Counted from the first letter of the stretch, positions 7,369 to 20,657 are shown. The stretch: 64,000 bases of DNA from Rhizophlyctis rosea (GCA_027596075.1 JADGJC010000081.1:1-64000), one strand, 5' to 3'. Notes: generated by a model not told the origin, from the sequence alone. Translations and numbers: made by a program.

Positions 7369-9302
7369 GTTGTGGGAGTTTTTGTTGAAGTTGAAGCTTA
7401 TTTGCGGGTTATATCCTGCAAGAGTTAAAGCACCACCACCACCTCCTCCAAAACGACCCTTCCTGAGGCTGAGCAGATCAGTTCGTTGTTGAAAGAATTG
7501 TTTAGAAGGTAGATGATGGGCACACTGGTAAGGCGGTCAGCGCAAGTGTGTTATGTGAAGCCTGAACGTGACAAAATGCTCGCTATTGTTCCAAAGGTAA
7601 TGCAACTTGTGTGAGGACGCTGGGAAAGAATAAACAGGTAAAGAAAGACAAGCACTTTGCGGGGGCCCAGGGAGGGCAATGACCCGATGCATTGATGATT
7701 GACTGATGGAAATGATCAACATGTAGATGAACAGGACCCTGAAGCCCGATTGGACGAAAGAACGCAGTGAAGGCATCTCCAGAGCGCTGATGACAGACTT
7801 TCCTGGACAGTTATATATATTCAGCCAGTATTGCGCCTGCAAACCGTTGGTCGGAGAACGACCTTTGAATACATTTGCTTCACATTATCCATCTTCAATT
7901 CCACTCGACAGATTTGGCAATCAGCCTAACGAGCTGGAGCGTAGTCAGGACCGAGTATGAAGGCTTTGAAATTAACGAAAGCTTGATGCGCAGAACCATG
8001 CCTGTTTGCGCTCATAACAAAGAGTATACGGGCTCAGCCTGTAACATCATATCATCAACGGGCCATATGGCCTCTGTCTCTGAAGAGGCTCAACCTAGAA
8101 GGCAGCCATGCCCGTTGAATGTGTTGGCCACCGGCGAATAACACTGCAAGTCTGACTGTCTGATCCCATTGGATTTGTCCCTTATCTCAAACAAATGGAA
8201 CCGCAGCACTATGCGCTCAGCATCATTACGGCTGCCTGTCAAATGTACCTGAACCGTCAGGACAGAAATGTTATGAAGTCTGGCAAAAGGTCGACTCATA
8301 TCTATCATTTTCCTTCGCCAAGTCTTTTGATGCCCGCTGAGCTCCTTTGGTAACTTTCCCGGATCTTTCATCATGCAAGTGTCAATTTAGCCCACACACA
8401 GTTCTATATGATTTACGAACTCACAGTTAGTGATAAGCATGACATCTGTCGATGCAATCCATACCGTGCATATGATCCATGTTCGATGCCCTGAACGCCC
8501 AGGTGTCTCGACCTCATCTCTGCCAAGTCTGTGCGTGTTTAGGAAACTGCATCGGTTCATCCTTATAGATCCTTGTATATTTTGGGGCCTCAAGCTGTGT
8601 GGGTATGTCGCTTACATAAGCGGTCGCCTCGTGCCGGAACTTCCTGCCTTCGTTGGTGCACGCGCCGAAGCCGCATTTGGCTTTTTGAGCAGACAAATTC
8701 ACTCACGTTCAATTTCAAATTTTCAAGGCGTGCCGACAATCGGAGCTTCCATACAGAGTCAATGCGGGAAAAAGAAAATAGTATCGGCTCGTATTCTACC
8801 GCCCACGTGGAGGGGATGCGCGTACCGTGGAATGTCCAAAATTCTGGTCGATCGACGACGGAATGTTGGGTTTATGGTTGGATTACGCGTTCGCGCGCGT
8901 GAAGCGGGGCAGACTTTTGTCGGGCAAGTGTTGCCGGCATGCCTGATATCTCCCGCTGCCGCGCACGTTTTCCAGAAGTGAAACCAATGCCAATGCAAAG
9001 CAAGTGGAGGCTTGCTGATGTAGTGTCTCAAGTGGACAGCGACTCGGAGTTCCGTCAAAGCCATTTCCACTGTGGAAATCAATGCATCTAAGTTTACAGA
9101 GCACACTCAGAGTGCTGAGGAGGATGAGGATGGATGCCACATCGGCCGATCGCGCCATTGTAGTTATTTGCCAAAAACTAGAAGTGCAGCACTACCATTA
9201 CGCGGAACCGTTCTCCAATAAAGTCGCCGGCACTCCATCCCGCCCCTCTTGCCTTCTTTTAGGCATTGACCTCTCCTCTTATTCTCTAAGCTCCAAGTCC
9301 AA
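7369..9302. other. Long intergenic region
   Basis: About 1.9 kb between the divergent ArfGAP-like gene and the phosphatase gene. Several overlapping frames of 60-183 codons occur on both strands, the longest at 8430-8981 (+), but none has recognisable motifs, splice structure or consistent codon use. I see no RNA gene, transposon end or clear repeat. The last 100 bp before 9303 are pyrimidine-rich, as expected for a fungal 5' leader. Confidence 0.5.
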
Positions 9303-11467
9303 ATGGCTCGCTTGACCCTCATCGCTCTCCTTGCTGCGGCGGGTTCCGCCGCGGCGTTTGCCCAACATGAAGGCCTCGCCGGTAACTTGGTTTACCGATC
9401 CCCTTACTCCAACGTCCCTGAACTGGCCCATGACCTCCCCGTCATCGCTCGTCGGTTGGGCAAGCGCAGCAATGGAGTCGCCGGCTACTACGCCAACGAC
9501 ATCAGCTTTACCCATTCCGTTGCAAGTGGTGATCCGTAAGTTTTTTGATGGCTGCAATATTTCATGTCATTCCATGCTAAGTTCAGCATACTTCCTTGAG
9601 AAATTAGCGAGCATAACTCCGTCATTCTGTGGACCCGTGCCGTCCCCAAGAGTCCCCGTGGTCACTCCGTGTGCGTTACCTACTCAGTTTCCACCGACAA
9701 GTCGTTCAAGAAGGTCGTCGCCAATGGCCACGCCATCACGTCGAACGAAGTTGACTTCACCGTCAAAGTTGAGGCCAAGGGCTTGAAGCCCTTCACCTCA
9801 TACTACTACAAGTTCACAAACTGCCAGTAAGGATCACAAGGACATTGCATGTTGAGCAGCAAAATGACATGATCTGACGGATGTTTTGGGATCCCAGGGG
9901 CAAGAAGGTCGAATCCACTGTTGGTCGCACCAAGACTATTCCTAGCCCCAACTCCAAAGTCAACGCTGACTTGAAGTTCGCTGTCTTCTCTTGCTCGAAC
10001 TACCCCTTCGGTTTCTTCAATGTAAGTACTTGAAAGAACCTGGCCGCCTTATCACATCAAGAGTTCTCCTTCTGACGTGCATCACCAAATCAGGCCTATG
10101 GTATTCCCTCCCGCCAAAATAAGATGGACTATGTTCTCCATCTAGGTGACTGTAAGTTACGATTTGAACTTTTTTCACCGCATTTAGTTAAAATGTAGCT
10201 CATCATGTCCGTCCGCAGACATTTACGAGTATGAAGGCAATGGCGATTACGGAAATGGAACTGCTATCGGCCGTCTCCCCGAGCCCCGCAAGGTCATTGC
10301 CACTCTCGATGACTATCGCAAGCGTTACGCCACGTACCGCAGTGATCTCGACTTGTCCTACTCCCACTCTCAATACCCGTGGTTCACCATCTGGGACGAC
10401 CACGAAGTTGCTGACAACACCTGGCGTGAGGGAAGTGCGGACCAGAATGACACTGCGTTGGGTGGTGTTTGGTTCCAAAAGAGGAAGAGCGGGGCCGTCC
10501 AGGCTTACTTTGAGTGGATGCCCATCCGCCAAGTCGACAAGAAGGATCCTCTCCGCATCTTCCGTTCCTTCAACCTTGGTAACCGTGCTGACTTAATTCT
10601 TCTGGATACCCGCCAATATGACCGCGACATTACCGACATGTACTACAACACTGACGCCATCAAAGCCATCGCCACCGACCCTACCCGCAGCGTGAGTACC
10701 ATCGGGTTTGACTCTACATATGCATTTGTAGAGTGCCAACATATCTAACTTCCACTTGATAATTTCGCCTCAACTAGCTTATGGGTCCCGTACAAGAGAA
10801 ATGGCTCACTCAACAACTCACCACCTCCGCGCAGAAGCACACCAAATGGCGCATCATCGCTCAACAAATCGAGTTCCAACGCCTCGACTACTCTGCCGGG
10901 CAGCCGGGTCGCACCTCCAACCCCGATGCGTGGGACGGGTACCAAGCTAACCGCTGGAGGGTGTATGACACGCTTGCTAAGCTTAAGTTGGGCAACAACA
11001 TTGTTCTTGCTGGTGATGTTCACAGCAACTGGGTATGGGACCTTGCTGATGAAAGGAAGTTTGACAAGTATGACCCTAAGACCGGCAAGGGCGCTTACGG
11101 TGCTGAGTTTGTCGGGACTGCAGTTTCCTCCCCTAGTCCTTACGGCAGCGTCAATGCTACTGTGAGGGCTGCCGGCGAGAAGATTCTTGTTGGGACCAAC
11201 AGGGCATTGAAGTGGGCCGAGTTGACGAAGAGGGGTTACTACGTCCTCACTGTCGGTGACAAGGCGGTCAAGGTGGGTTCTTGAAGCTCCTGTTGTCCTT
11301 GCTCGGTACTCACCTGTTCTTTGATATAGGCTGATTACTTCGGTCTCGCCGACCTCCTCACTCGCAACGACAAGGAGTCCTGGCTTGCCAGCTTCTCTGT
11401 CGCTGACGGTGCCAACCACCTCACTCGGCCTTTCAATGTCTCCACCGGTGCCGCTCAGCAGGTTTAA
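9303..11467 (+). CDS. Secreted PhoD-type alkaline phosphatase/phosphodiesterase
   Basis: Seven exons joined by short GT-AG introns give about 580 aa. A signal peptide (MARLTLIALLAAAGSAAAFA) precedes an N-terminal beta domain (HSVASGDP...NSVILWTRAV), as in the PhoD/PhoX-D family. The metallophosphatase core shows FAVFSCSNYPFGFFN, LGDYIYEYEGNG, WFTIWDDHEVADNTW, a long helical segment with DLILLDTRQYDRD, WRIIAQQIEF and NIVLAGDVHSNW: the Asp/Asn/His set that binds calcium and iron in PhoD. It should release phosphate from organic phosphomono- or diesters outside the cell. No key residue is missing. The first intron (about 9536-9607) interrupts directly after VASGDP, and the last short exon (11329-11467) encodes the C-terminal ADYFGLADLLTRNDK. 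Expression under phosphate limitation is family knowledge, not visible here. Confidence 0.93.
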
Positions 11468-12313
11468 AATCCATCATATAGATTTCTGTAGATCCAATTA
11501 TCCCTTTATGTTTTGCATTCTATGTAGTTAAAGCATTTGTATGAGTAGTTGCTAATAATGACCGGTTGGAGCTCGGATCTCCCTCATATAGACAACAATG
11601 AGTTTCAAGATGTCACCGTGCGCGGGTTTTCCGAGGTTGGCGTTTGCTTGTTGCTTGAACATGCAGCTGTGTTTGTGGAACATTCTGAGAAACAATTCAT
11701 GATCTGGTTTCGAGGAAATGCCAGCAGAGGTCTGCAAATGTATAGAGGCCCATGTGCGCCAACATCATGGCCGAAGGATATGGTTTCTAGATGCACGCCG
11801 GCCCAATCGCGCAAGATATGGAATTTCTTCAAAAACTCAACCCGAAGTAGCTTCGAAGTACATTGATGATTGTGGGGGAAAATGTTGAGACAAGACAAAG
11901 ATGGCCTGACCCGGATTCAAACCGGGTAGGGGGTGCATAGCCGCTGTAAGCCCGTAGGCTCAACTCAGAAAGAGTTCTCATAGCAGTGCAGTAGTAACCA
12001 AGTATACGATCAGGCCAGATTGAAATTTGAGGGCAGGCGCACTGCACTGTTCAGTGTTCAGGGTCCTATTTGCGACGTTCTGTGCTCCACCGCACAATTT
12101 GCTGCGCCATTTACCGCACACGATCGCGTTCCCACCGGGCTCACCCTGTCCCTCACCCACAAAGTTTCACCGCTTCACCTCCAACTGCTGCTAAAAATAA
12201 AGTTCGCGTGCTCAGCTGTAACAAGAGTCAATCACTCCTTTTACTGCTATTGAACAACCGACGTTGCTCTGTCCCTCGCATGATTGCTTCATGTATAAGA
12301 CAGTAAAAGGGAA
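11468..12313. other. Intergenic region
   Basis: About 0.85 kb between the phosphatase stop and APN2. There are frames of up to 105 codons, but nothing recognisable. A T-arm-like sequence (complement of 11909-11927) was examined as a tRNA remnant and not accepted. The rest appears to be 3' UTR of the phosphatase and the APN2 promoter. Confidence 0.5.
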
Positions 12314-14917
12314 ATGCGGATATTGAGCTGGAATGTGAATGTGGGTCCGAGAACAACTTGCGTCGTCCTTTGACACACCGCACTTGCTGATGCGCTTGAA
12401 CGCATATAGGGAATTCGTACTCTAAAGGTCGGTGTAACATTCAAAAACAACGTGCACAGAGGCCAGCACTGCCCGCAACTCTCTAAACCAAAAGTAACAT
12501 TCAGCAATATCATCCGTGGTGCACATATAAGAACTTTGCTACCATATTAGAGACCCTAGACGCAGGTTTGGCGAACCTTATGAGTTCACACGAACCTGGA
12601 CTCACAAACTTCACTCAGATATCATCTGTTTCCAAGAAGTCAAAGCTGCTCGCGCACGGATAGATTCTGATATAGCCATCATACCAGATTTTGACGCATT
12701 TTTCGCCTTCAGCAAGGTTGGGCGTCGATGGGCAAACCAAATCCTATATTGCATCAAACTCATGAAGTTCCAGATCAAACAGGGATATTCTGGTGTCACA
12801 ACCTACGTACGCTCCAAGTACACGCCAGTTGATGCAGAGGAAGGGTTTACTGGTGTTCTGAAACCAAGCGCACCATCGTCCATTGGATGTTATGGAAAAT
12901 TACTGCAAGAGTTCACGATAGCCGAGCTGACTGCTCTGGATAGTGAAGGCCGTGTGGTCATTACCGATCATCGATTTTTCGTTCTCTTCAATGTGCGCCG
13001 TTCACAGATTTGTGCATGATTTCTTTCCCTGAACACTGACATCTCCTCATAGGTTTATTTCCCCAATGATCCGACGGACGAGCGACATGCATACAAAATG
13101 CGGTAATAGCAGCTGTTTATTGATCACCATACATGTGCCCAGTGAAATAATGCAGTACCTTTGCCAGCTTCTATCGTGCAATACAGATCCGAGTTGAGGC
13201 TCTCATAGGAGCGGGGAGGGAGGTTATCATTGTAGGAGATGTACGCATGATCCACCGCATCGTGCGTTTGCTGCTGACACATGCTGACACCCGAAACAGG
13301 TCAATGCTTGCCACGAGGAAGTCGATCACTGCGACCCTAAACAATCCATGAAAGAGCATGGCATCCAAAATTTCCAGGATACACCCGCTCGGCAATGGTT
13401 TCATAAGTTTTTGCATCCGTTGGGTCCCATGGTGGATACGTTTCGACACCTGCATCCAACGACAACGAAAGCTTTCACCTGCTGGAACACTCTCTTAAAT
13501 GCCAGGTGGGGGCAGTAGACTGTTGAGTAATTCAGCATGAACTGACCTGTTGTCTAGATATGTAAATTTTGGTATGAATGCTTGTGGTTGGGTTCTTCCT
13601 CAAGTTGCGGTCTAATTTGTGTCAATAGGGACGCGAATCGATTACATTCTCTGCACGCAGGGCATTGTACCATGGGTGGAGGAGGCAACAGTGGAATCCC
13701 AACTTTTTGGAAGTGACCACTGCCCCGTTGCTGTTGTCTTGAAAGATCGGGACCCAAAGTCACAAACTTCTCTTTTGGAGTTGATGGCGCCGGAGGGGTG
13801 CAAATCGGATCAGAAACGGGATCCTCCTCGCTTGTGTTCCAGATATTGGCAGGAATTCACTGGCAAGCAGCAAAAGCTGAGTGGGTTTTTCATGAAGAAG
13901 GAGGGTAGCGTTGGGGCGGGCGCTGGGTCGGTAACTTCCGATACTTTGGACGCGGCAAATGTGGAAATGGTTGAGCCTATGATGGGAAATGAGCCTTTGG
14001 AGGAGCAACGGGAGCAATTTCCAGCTTTTGTTCTGGAGGTCGTCCAACCACCAAAACCTGAGCCCGCGAGTTCCCAGGATAGCATCGACCAGGCAGACGT
14101 GAAGGAAGACTCATCTAACGGAACGGCAGTGTCGGGCACAGATAGTGATGTTGCAACCGTGGCGGCGCCATTGGCACAACCGGTGACTGCTGTGTTACCG
14201 TTGAAATCTGTACCAACTGAGACGAAATATGGTGCAGCTGGGTTGCCCTCGAAAAGAGGGAAGTTGTCACGGTCGGGAGCGGGACGCGGGAAAGACAGTC
14301 TCCAAAAGAAAGGACAAGCCCCTAAACAAACCGCTATCAGTTCCTTTTTTACGAAGCGGACTGCCTCGGATGCGGCGTCAAACGCTGACTTGTGCACGGT
14401 CGCGGCTGAATCAACAGCAGTTGCCGTTCAGCAAGATCAGCTCAGTCAAGAGTCCAGCCAAGAACTACCGCAACCGCCACCCACCGCAACGCAAGTCACC
14501 ATACCATCTCTTTCCAACCCAACCATGTCTCCATCCTCATCGCCCACCCCTCCTCCGCCGTCACCCGCACACCCCGAAAGGGACGCAACACCCGTACCGA
14601 CACCACCTCCATCAGCCCAATGGCGCATGCTCATGCAACCGAAAGAGGTCCCGAAATGCTGGCATGGCGAAGCCGCGAAAGAATGGACGGTCAATAAGAC
14701 GGGACCGAATCAGGGGAGGAGGTTTTATCTTTGTGCTAGGCCTGTTGGGCCGGGGGAGGGGAAGGGGAAGAAGGAGGTTGGGGAGTGGAGGTGTGACTTT
14801 TTTGCGTGGAAGAATGGGCCGGGGAAGAGGGATGGTGGTGGGAATGGGGGTGCGGGTGCGGGCGGGGGGTTGGGGGCGGGTGGGGAGCCTGCTGCTAAGA
14901 GACGGAAGCTCAAATGA
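12314..14917 (+). CDS. APN2: AP endonuclease 2 (APN2/APE2)
   Basis: A class II abasic-site endonuclease/3'-phosphodiesterase of base-excision repair. Manual splicing gives a continuous exonuclease-endonuclease-phosphatase domain: MRILSWNVNGIRTLK, LDADIICFQEVK, SGVTTYVRSK, VLFNVYFPNDPTDERHAYKMR, VIIVGDVNACHEEVDHCDP, and FGTRIDYIL ending in GSDHCPV. The catalytic Asn, Glu, Asp-x-Asn and Asp-His are all present. The C-terminal half holds a PCNA-binding box (KQQKLSGFFMKK) and a second box-like QTAISSFF, a Pro/Ser-rich linker, and a GRF zinc finger (PKCWHGEAAKEWTV to WRCDFFAW) near the end, the standard APE2 tail. At least nine exons are needed, including an 18-nt exon (12410-12427) and a 14-nt exon (13558-13571). 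The last exon runs C-rich then strongly G-rich. Confidence 0.95.
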
Positions 14918-15316
14918 AAGTGTGAGAGGATCGTCATGGATACATACCAAGCTTTTCTTCAGGTTGTTGGTTAGTGTTATGTAGTTAGGTGGTCAACCGT
15001 AGTTCCTTAGTTGCAAGTTCCGGATCAGGGTCCTACAACGGTAGCAGGCTCTTCCATCAACCAATGTACATATATCATATTCAGAGTGTTTGGACATATA
15101 CAATGGCACATATCCGGTGGGCATGTGATTAGTGACCTTAGTAGAAGGACAACGCACTATCAACACCACCCCTTCCAACATCCAAACTCTTGAACACCGA
15201 GTCCGAAGCCGGAATTTCCCTATCTTCCGCATTTGCGTTCAGTGGCGCTCTCTTCCCACTATCATTTCTTCTTTTGCCCTATTTTTCAAGATACAATCAA
15301 TATCGCATCACCCCCT
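14918..15316. other. Convergent intergenic region
   Basis: About 400 bp between the stops of APN2 (+) and the CSPP1-like gene (-), holding both 3' UTRs. No further gene or repeat seen. Confidence 0.5.
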
Positions 15317-18300
15317 TTAACGGGAAAGATATCTGGTAATACTCACATCACCCTCCAAAAAAGCCAACAAAATATCCTTATCCAACCGTCCCCCACCAGC
15401 CGTCCCATCCCCACCTTTCCCTCTCCGCTCCTTTCGTCGTTGTTCAAGTTCCTCAAGGCGTCGTAGTCGTTCTTCGTTTAGTTTTTTGATGGCGGGTATG
15501 TCGAGTGAGGATGCTGTTGATGGGCGGGAGGGTGAGGGTGGATGTTGGTGAGTCGTACTGGTATTTGTCCCCATGCGTTCGCGTCTTCGACGACGACTTT
15601 CGGAGCGGGTGTGGGGTGGTGATGGGTTGGGAGGGTTGATATCAAAATTGGTTTTGGGCGGTGCAACTAAAGGTAGGGGTGTTGTGGTGGAGTTTAGGAG
15701 GGGGAGTTTGAGTGTTGGTCGGTCTTCGAGGGTTGAGTGGATTCCACCCCCGTAGTGCCCGCTTGAACTTGGTCGTCGTCCTTTATGGCGTGAGGAGTGA
15801 TTTTCCCCTGTTCCGACACCACTATCCCGACTAACTCTTCGATTGCGCCTTTCCCCATTCCGTAAAATGTCGAGCTCTTTCTCCTGCCGGACGATCAGGA
15901 GTCGTTGTTGTTCCAGCACTCTGTAAGTATATGAATCAGAAAGGTTAAATTCGAAAGCATGTCTTCACGACAAAGTGGCGAGATGACACGCAAGAACTCA
16001 CGATGGTTCCATCAACAAAGGATTAGGCGATGGTTGGTCGTCGTTGGTGGGGTCACGTCGAGGATGTGGCGAGTAGGCTCTGATTCGTGATTCTGTCCTC
16101 TTTGTGTGGGGAAGTGGATGAAGCAAATGTGGTGGGGATGTGTGTTGACGTGTGTCTCGTTGGATGGAAGGTCTTCTGGCAGGTTTGGTTGCGGGAGGAA
16201 TGGTAGGTGGCGGGACAGGTGATAGGATCTGATTCCTGATTTTACGATCTTCTTGTTCCAGTTCCTGATGTCCGCCTTCTAAGTTACGAAGGACAAGATT
16301 ATCCCATTTCACAAAAGTGCAGAACTTACCTTTTGTATGGCATTGAGTTGTTCGAGGACGGCCTGTGTGCCACCCTTTTTGTCCTTACACAAGCCAAAAA
16401 CGGAGTCATTAACATGAATAAGTTGCTTCTGAATGATGCATTGCATACCTCTTCATCCCGTCCCAACGGTTTGCCCTTTCCATCAGATGGTCTATCTCCA
16501 GATGGAACCTCTTGCCTCGGAGAGTGATGTTGTGGCAGTCCAGCGCGCTCAGGTGCCTGTGCTGCTGCAGCGTCCACACCCTGACCAACCCCCGTCCTCC
16601 CACCATCTTCCTCCTTACCGCCCTCCACCCCTCCAGCCCCACCCCTCATCTTCTTCGCAATAGTCGGAATCGGCGGAGAATTACTCCTATATTCCGCTAC
16701 GGGTGCAGGCGCTGGTGGCAAGGTCGGGTGGTCATGACGAGCAGTATGTGGTGATGCGCCTCCTTTATTGCCTGCAGCATCACGCTCTCGATCCTCTTTC
16801 TCCCTCTGCTTCTGCAGGTACTCGTTCCGGGCAGCTTCCTGCGCTTTCAATTTTGCAGCTCGTTCGGCTTGGACGCGTTCATTTTCTTTGCGGGCTTCTT
16901 CCTAATCACATTTTGATGTGCACCTTGTCAGGAGGCTTTGGCATGCCATTGTTACATATTGATCGGTCCGCCCACCTCTTTTCGCTTTGCCTCCTCGATC
17001 TCCCGCGCATACCGCTCCTTCAACATCACCTGCTCCCGCACCAGCCGCGCCTGATCAGCTTCATCTTCCTTCCTTTGCCTTTCCCGCTGCCTCGCTTTTT
17101 CCGCCTCACGTTCCGCCATCTGGCGCTTTAGTCCATCCTGCGGGAGAAACACATATAGGTCAGTTGTTTCGTCTGTAATCATCGGGAAATCCTACTCTCA
17201 GAAGTCAAAGACATCCGGAGTGTAAGCGTCACAAATCACCTCCTGATCCTGCTGTAATCGCTGTTTACGAAGCAAGTCGTCCCGTTGCCAAGGAGGCATG
17301 GAGTCCATATTCACACGGCCGCGAACAAACGATTGATCCGGGAGAGGGTGTTGTGGGGTGGGCATGTGTGTCGCTGTTCCGCTAGATTGAGATGAAAAAT
17401 TTGAGAGCTGCGCCCATATGTATGCATGTTAACACGTGCAACCCACCCTGCTCCACCACGGGATTGCCCTCCCGCAACATCAATAGTAGGGTGGTGACTC
17501 ATAGAGGATGCCAACCCTCGGACCTGCTCGATGAAGTTGCCGTTTGCAAAGATATCCTGCGTTGCATACTCGCCGCCCTGTTGTGTAGTGTTGGATGGTG
17601 GGTACATGGATCCAGGTGGGGGAGCTCGCGGGTGCGGGTGCGGTTGTGGAGGCAGTTGCTAGAGACGTGACGCAATGTTTCAATGTTCGAACACTCTTTA
17701 CCAAGGAAACGACAACATCGTACCATACGCCTTCCTGAAATGGTCCCATCCTGATTCCTAGCCGGAGCGCCAGCGCCCGACCGACCAAATGGGTTGTATT
17801 GCGCCATTTCTTGTTCTTTCTGCAGGATGTCAAAGTCAAAATATGAGAATGAGTTGACTTGTCCGGCATTCTTTGTTCTTGAAGATTGCTAAAATTAGGG
17901 CATACCTTCTCATCCTCCATGCGCCTCGTTGCATTTTCCCGGGCCTGCTTCTCCTTCTTCTCCCGGATCTGGGATTCTGAACAAAATTGAACATTCGCAT
18001 GAGATGTGAGCAAAAAACTTTAAAATGAGGTTCCCTACCTAATTCATGCATGTACTGTTCTTTCTGTTTTCGAGAATGCAAAACATCAACATATCACCAG
18101 CATGAGGATGGTCATCAACATTCCACCTACTGACGATGCTGGATGCGCTGCTCCTCTTCTCTGTCCAGATATTGATGGGAGCGGGGTGGTTTGCCTTATG
18201 GGTGCTGAACTATGTCCAAGGCTGTCTACGCCTCCAGGCGGTTGACGGCGTGATCCAGGGTTGAAAGTAGCCTGTTCTCATATAAATAACTTAACTGAGC

Positions 18301-19631
18301 TCATGCTGCAAACTCAAACATCGGCTCACATACCGGGTACCCTGGCGACGCTGGACGATGACTGGGCACATGACGATATCGTCTCTCCTCATCTTCTGCG
18401 GCTTTTTTGTCTGCTATTTGGCGCTCTGTACATAGGTTAGACTTTGCCGGATCTGATCAGCTCGACCGTAAAGTAGCGTACCCAACTCAGCAGCATACTG
18501 CTGCATCTTCCGTTGACGATCGGAATCGTCTCTTCTGCCCGGATCATTTCTCGCAATCTCAGGAAGGCGCTGGTGTGGAATGTGTGTTATTGACCGGTAT
18601 TCAAACTGCTTTACTTCTGAAAGAGCTTACATACGGGGGGGCTGAAGGAAGGTTGGCTAAATGTCTTTGTACAACAATAGTGTCAGTGCCAGTAGCGTTT
18701 AAATCGAAATGCCTTGAAGTACTTACAGGTTCTGCAGGCCGGCTCATCCAATCATCCCAGTCCCGACGTGGGTCATACATTGCAGGGGCTCCCCATCGAG
18801 GCAGGTCATGCGGCATACGTCGATCCAGTATTGGTCTACCACCTCTATGCCACCCGCTGTACATGTCATCATATCGGGATCTTGATCTATCTCGTTCAAA
18901 CAAGTCATGAGGATGATATGGGGGTTCCCGTGGAGGGATATGTGATGGTGGGTAGGGCTAATGTATGGACAAATTTGAGATTTTGGATATCCTTGTGCGC
19001 ACGCAACTCCCACAAGCAAATCCTTTCCAACCCTCCCACCAAAACCTTCCGCGCCTCCTCAAGGACTCAGCATCCTTCTCAGGAGCCACATCTATTCAAC
19101 ACATCGCCCCTCACAGACAACTCGTCCTGCCATTCCCACCCAAACCCTCCGCGCATCCACGATACTCCATCATATCGTACCAGCGCCATCAGTCCGACGC
19201 AGATACATAGAACTCAGAGTTCCGCTTACCGAATGGTATGATGGGTCGGAGCGCGTTGACTGCCTGAGATGTTCCGGTTCATTTCTCTGATTGTAACTGC
19301 TCCTCTCGGGCTCGTTGCCGCGACGATGGACATTCTCTTGTTGCATCTCTCTACTTTCGCTCCTTTCATCTGCCCGACCAGGGTGGGGATGACCGCCAAC
19401 TGCTGGCATGGAGGTTGCAGCCGCACGGAAGGGGTCAGTGATGGATGTGACTACTTCGGCATCTCGCTTCTTCAGTCTTCTCAATCGAGGATTTTCCTGT
19501 GCCTGCGAGGCTAGGAATGCTTTCATATCATTTTGTCGCTCCCTCTTAAGCACGTCGCGCCGGGAGCTGTCATAGTTGCCAAAGGGCAATATGTTGGCCC
19601 CATGTGGAGAAGGTTGAAAGGCCGTGGCCAT
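15317..19631 (-). CDS. CSPP1-like centrosome/cilium coiled-coil protein
   Basis: A many-exon gene. The proposed N-terminus (Met codon at 19631) reads LPFGNYDSSRRDVLKRERQN then KAFLASQ, matching the repeated 'LPLGEYERKR..LKEELR.DYR.FLA' element of centrosome and spindle pole-associated protein 1. Later exons contain YNPFGRSGAGAPARNQDG (about 17800-17735), the CSPP1-type 'NPWG+PGGGAP' motif, and long charged helices such as GLKRQMAEREAEKARQRERQ (about 17130-16990), ERVQAERAAKLKAQEAARNE (about 16900-16820) and LEQQRLLIVRQEKELDIL (about 15916-15860). The C-terminus has AIKKLNEERLRRLEELEQRR and stops at 15317. In animals CSPP1 binds microtubules inside cilia and at centrosomes; in this organism it presumably acts at the basal body/axoneme of the zoospore. 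Intron borders in 17-19 kb are only approximate, and the start could lie upstream (19787). Confidence 0.75.
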
Positions 19632-20657
19632 CTGGTCAATTATATGGATCGGGCTTTTCAGCAGAATATAGCTGGGCGGTACAGAGTTGGAGGAGAAATG
19701 GGCGTATGGAGGTGTTCCAAGTTGAGTTAGTGGTTGAATAATATGGAGGGAGGAGTGTAAGCATAGGAAGCCCAATGATGTCTTCATCGAAGACCCTCAG
19801 ACGGGCAGTCTGCCAGTCTGGTGTTCGGAAGATCACCTCAAGCATCGCAAGTGAGTGATTGTTTACGTAAATCCTGTTACACGAATGACACGCGGTTGAC
19901 ACGCGCATCCGGCTCACAGTGAGTCCCAATGTAAGTGCCAATGTGAGTGACTCACAGTGAGTCCCAATGTAAGTGCCAGTGTGAGTCCCAATGTATGGTC
20001 CCCGGGGCCCTGTGGCACGCGTTGGTGCTGCGCCCATCTTGGTGGCCAAGGGTTCTGGAGTCTGGAGTCTGGAGCACTGAGAGCACTGAGAGGACACCCT
20101 GACACTGATGAGAAGGAACTCGTCTAGCCTTTCACCTACCAGTGTTTGGCAGTTTGACGTGCTGCCAGCTGGAAACACGGTAGGGGACACTACTGCTCTG
20201 GACACACTAAGGAAGGGTGAGTGAGCATATGACACGCACTACACGCACTACAGGTTGCAACAGTACTCACCATAACAGAACCTCAGTCGCACACCACTAA
20301 ACAACCCTCGCAGCCAACTCGCTCACAGCCCCAAGTGGCCAACAACTCCTGGTCTAGCACCGGGCAGAAACAGAGATCTTCCCCCTCGAATACAAATGTA
20401 ACCTCCTCACGGGAACTGATCTACTTGCCTGTTTGCAAGGTTCACTTCACCCAGTGCCCCTCGGAAACCGAAACAAAATGGACGGAATACCATTCATCAG
20501 AACCGCCAATTCGCCAACCACTCCGATAGGGACCCGCACAACCCAATCCCCGGCCCCTCCAACCTCTCCGCCAAAGGTAAGCTTTGCAACGGCCTTGCAG
20601 CTGTCGCAAATGACTAAAGTCGGCGGACGCAGCCCTCCTCGCCCTTCGCGTTATTAG
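19632..20657. other. Divergent intergenic region
   Basis: About 1 kb between the CSPP1-like start and the first supported FAB1 exon. It contains the 38-bp tandem repeat at 19913-19988, a short TCTGGAG/GCACTGAGA repeat near 20055-20090, and a candidate FAB1 first exon (Met at 20478, then Pro/Thr-rich, donor GTAAGC at 20577) whose phase does not fit the next exon as I read it. No other gene supported. Confidence 0.5.
19913..19988. repeat. 38-bp tandem duplication
   Basis: Two adjacent copies of a 38-bp unit beginning CTCACAGTGAGTCCCAATG (19913-19950 and 19951-19988), with single-base differences; each unit contains smaller GTGAGT/AAGTGCCA echoes. It lies in the promoter interval between two divergent genes. 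Probably a simple sequence duplication. Confidence 0.7.

Noticed and set aside
8430..8981. 183-codon open frame (+)
   Set aside because: Codon use and composition look non-coding, it overlaps opposing frames and shows no domain pattern.
11895..11985. tRNA-like element on the minus strand
   Set aside because: A 5-bp T-arm with TTTGAAT loop is present, but the acceptor stem pairs poorly and no anticodon arm forms. At most a tRNA-derived remnant.
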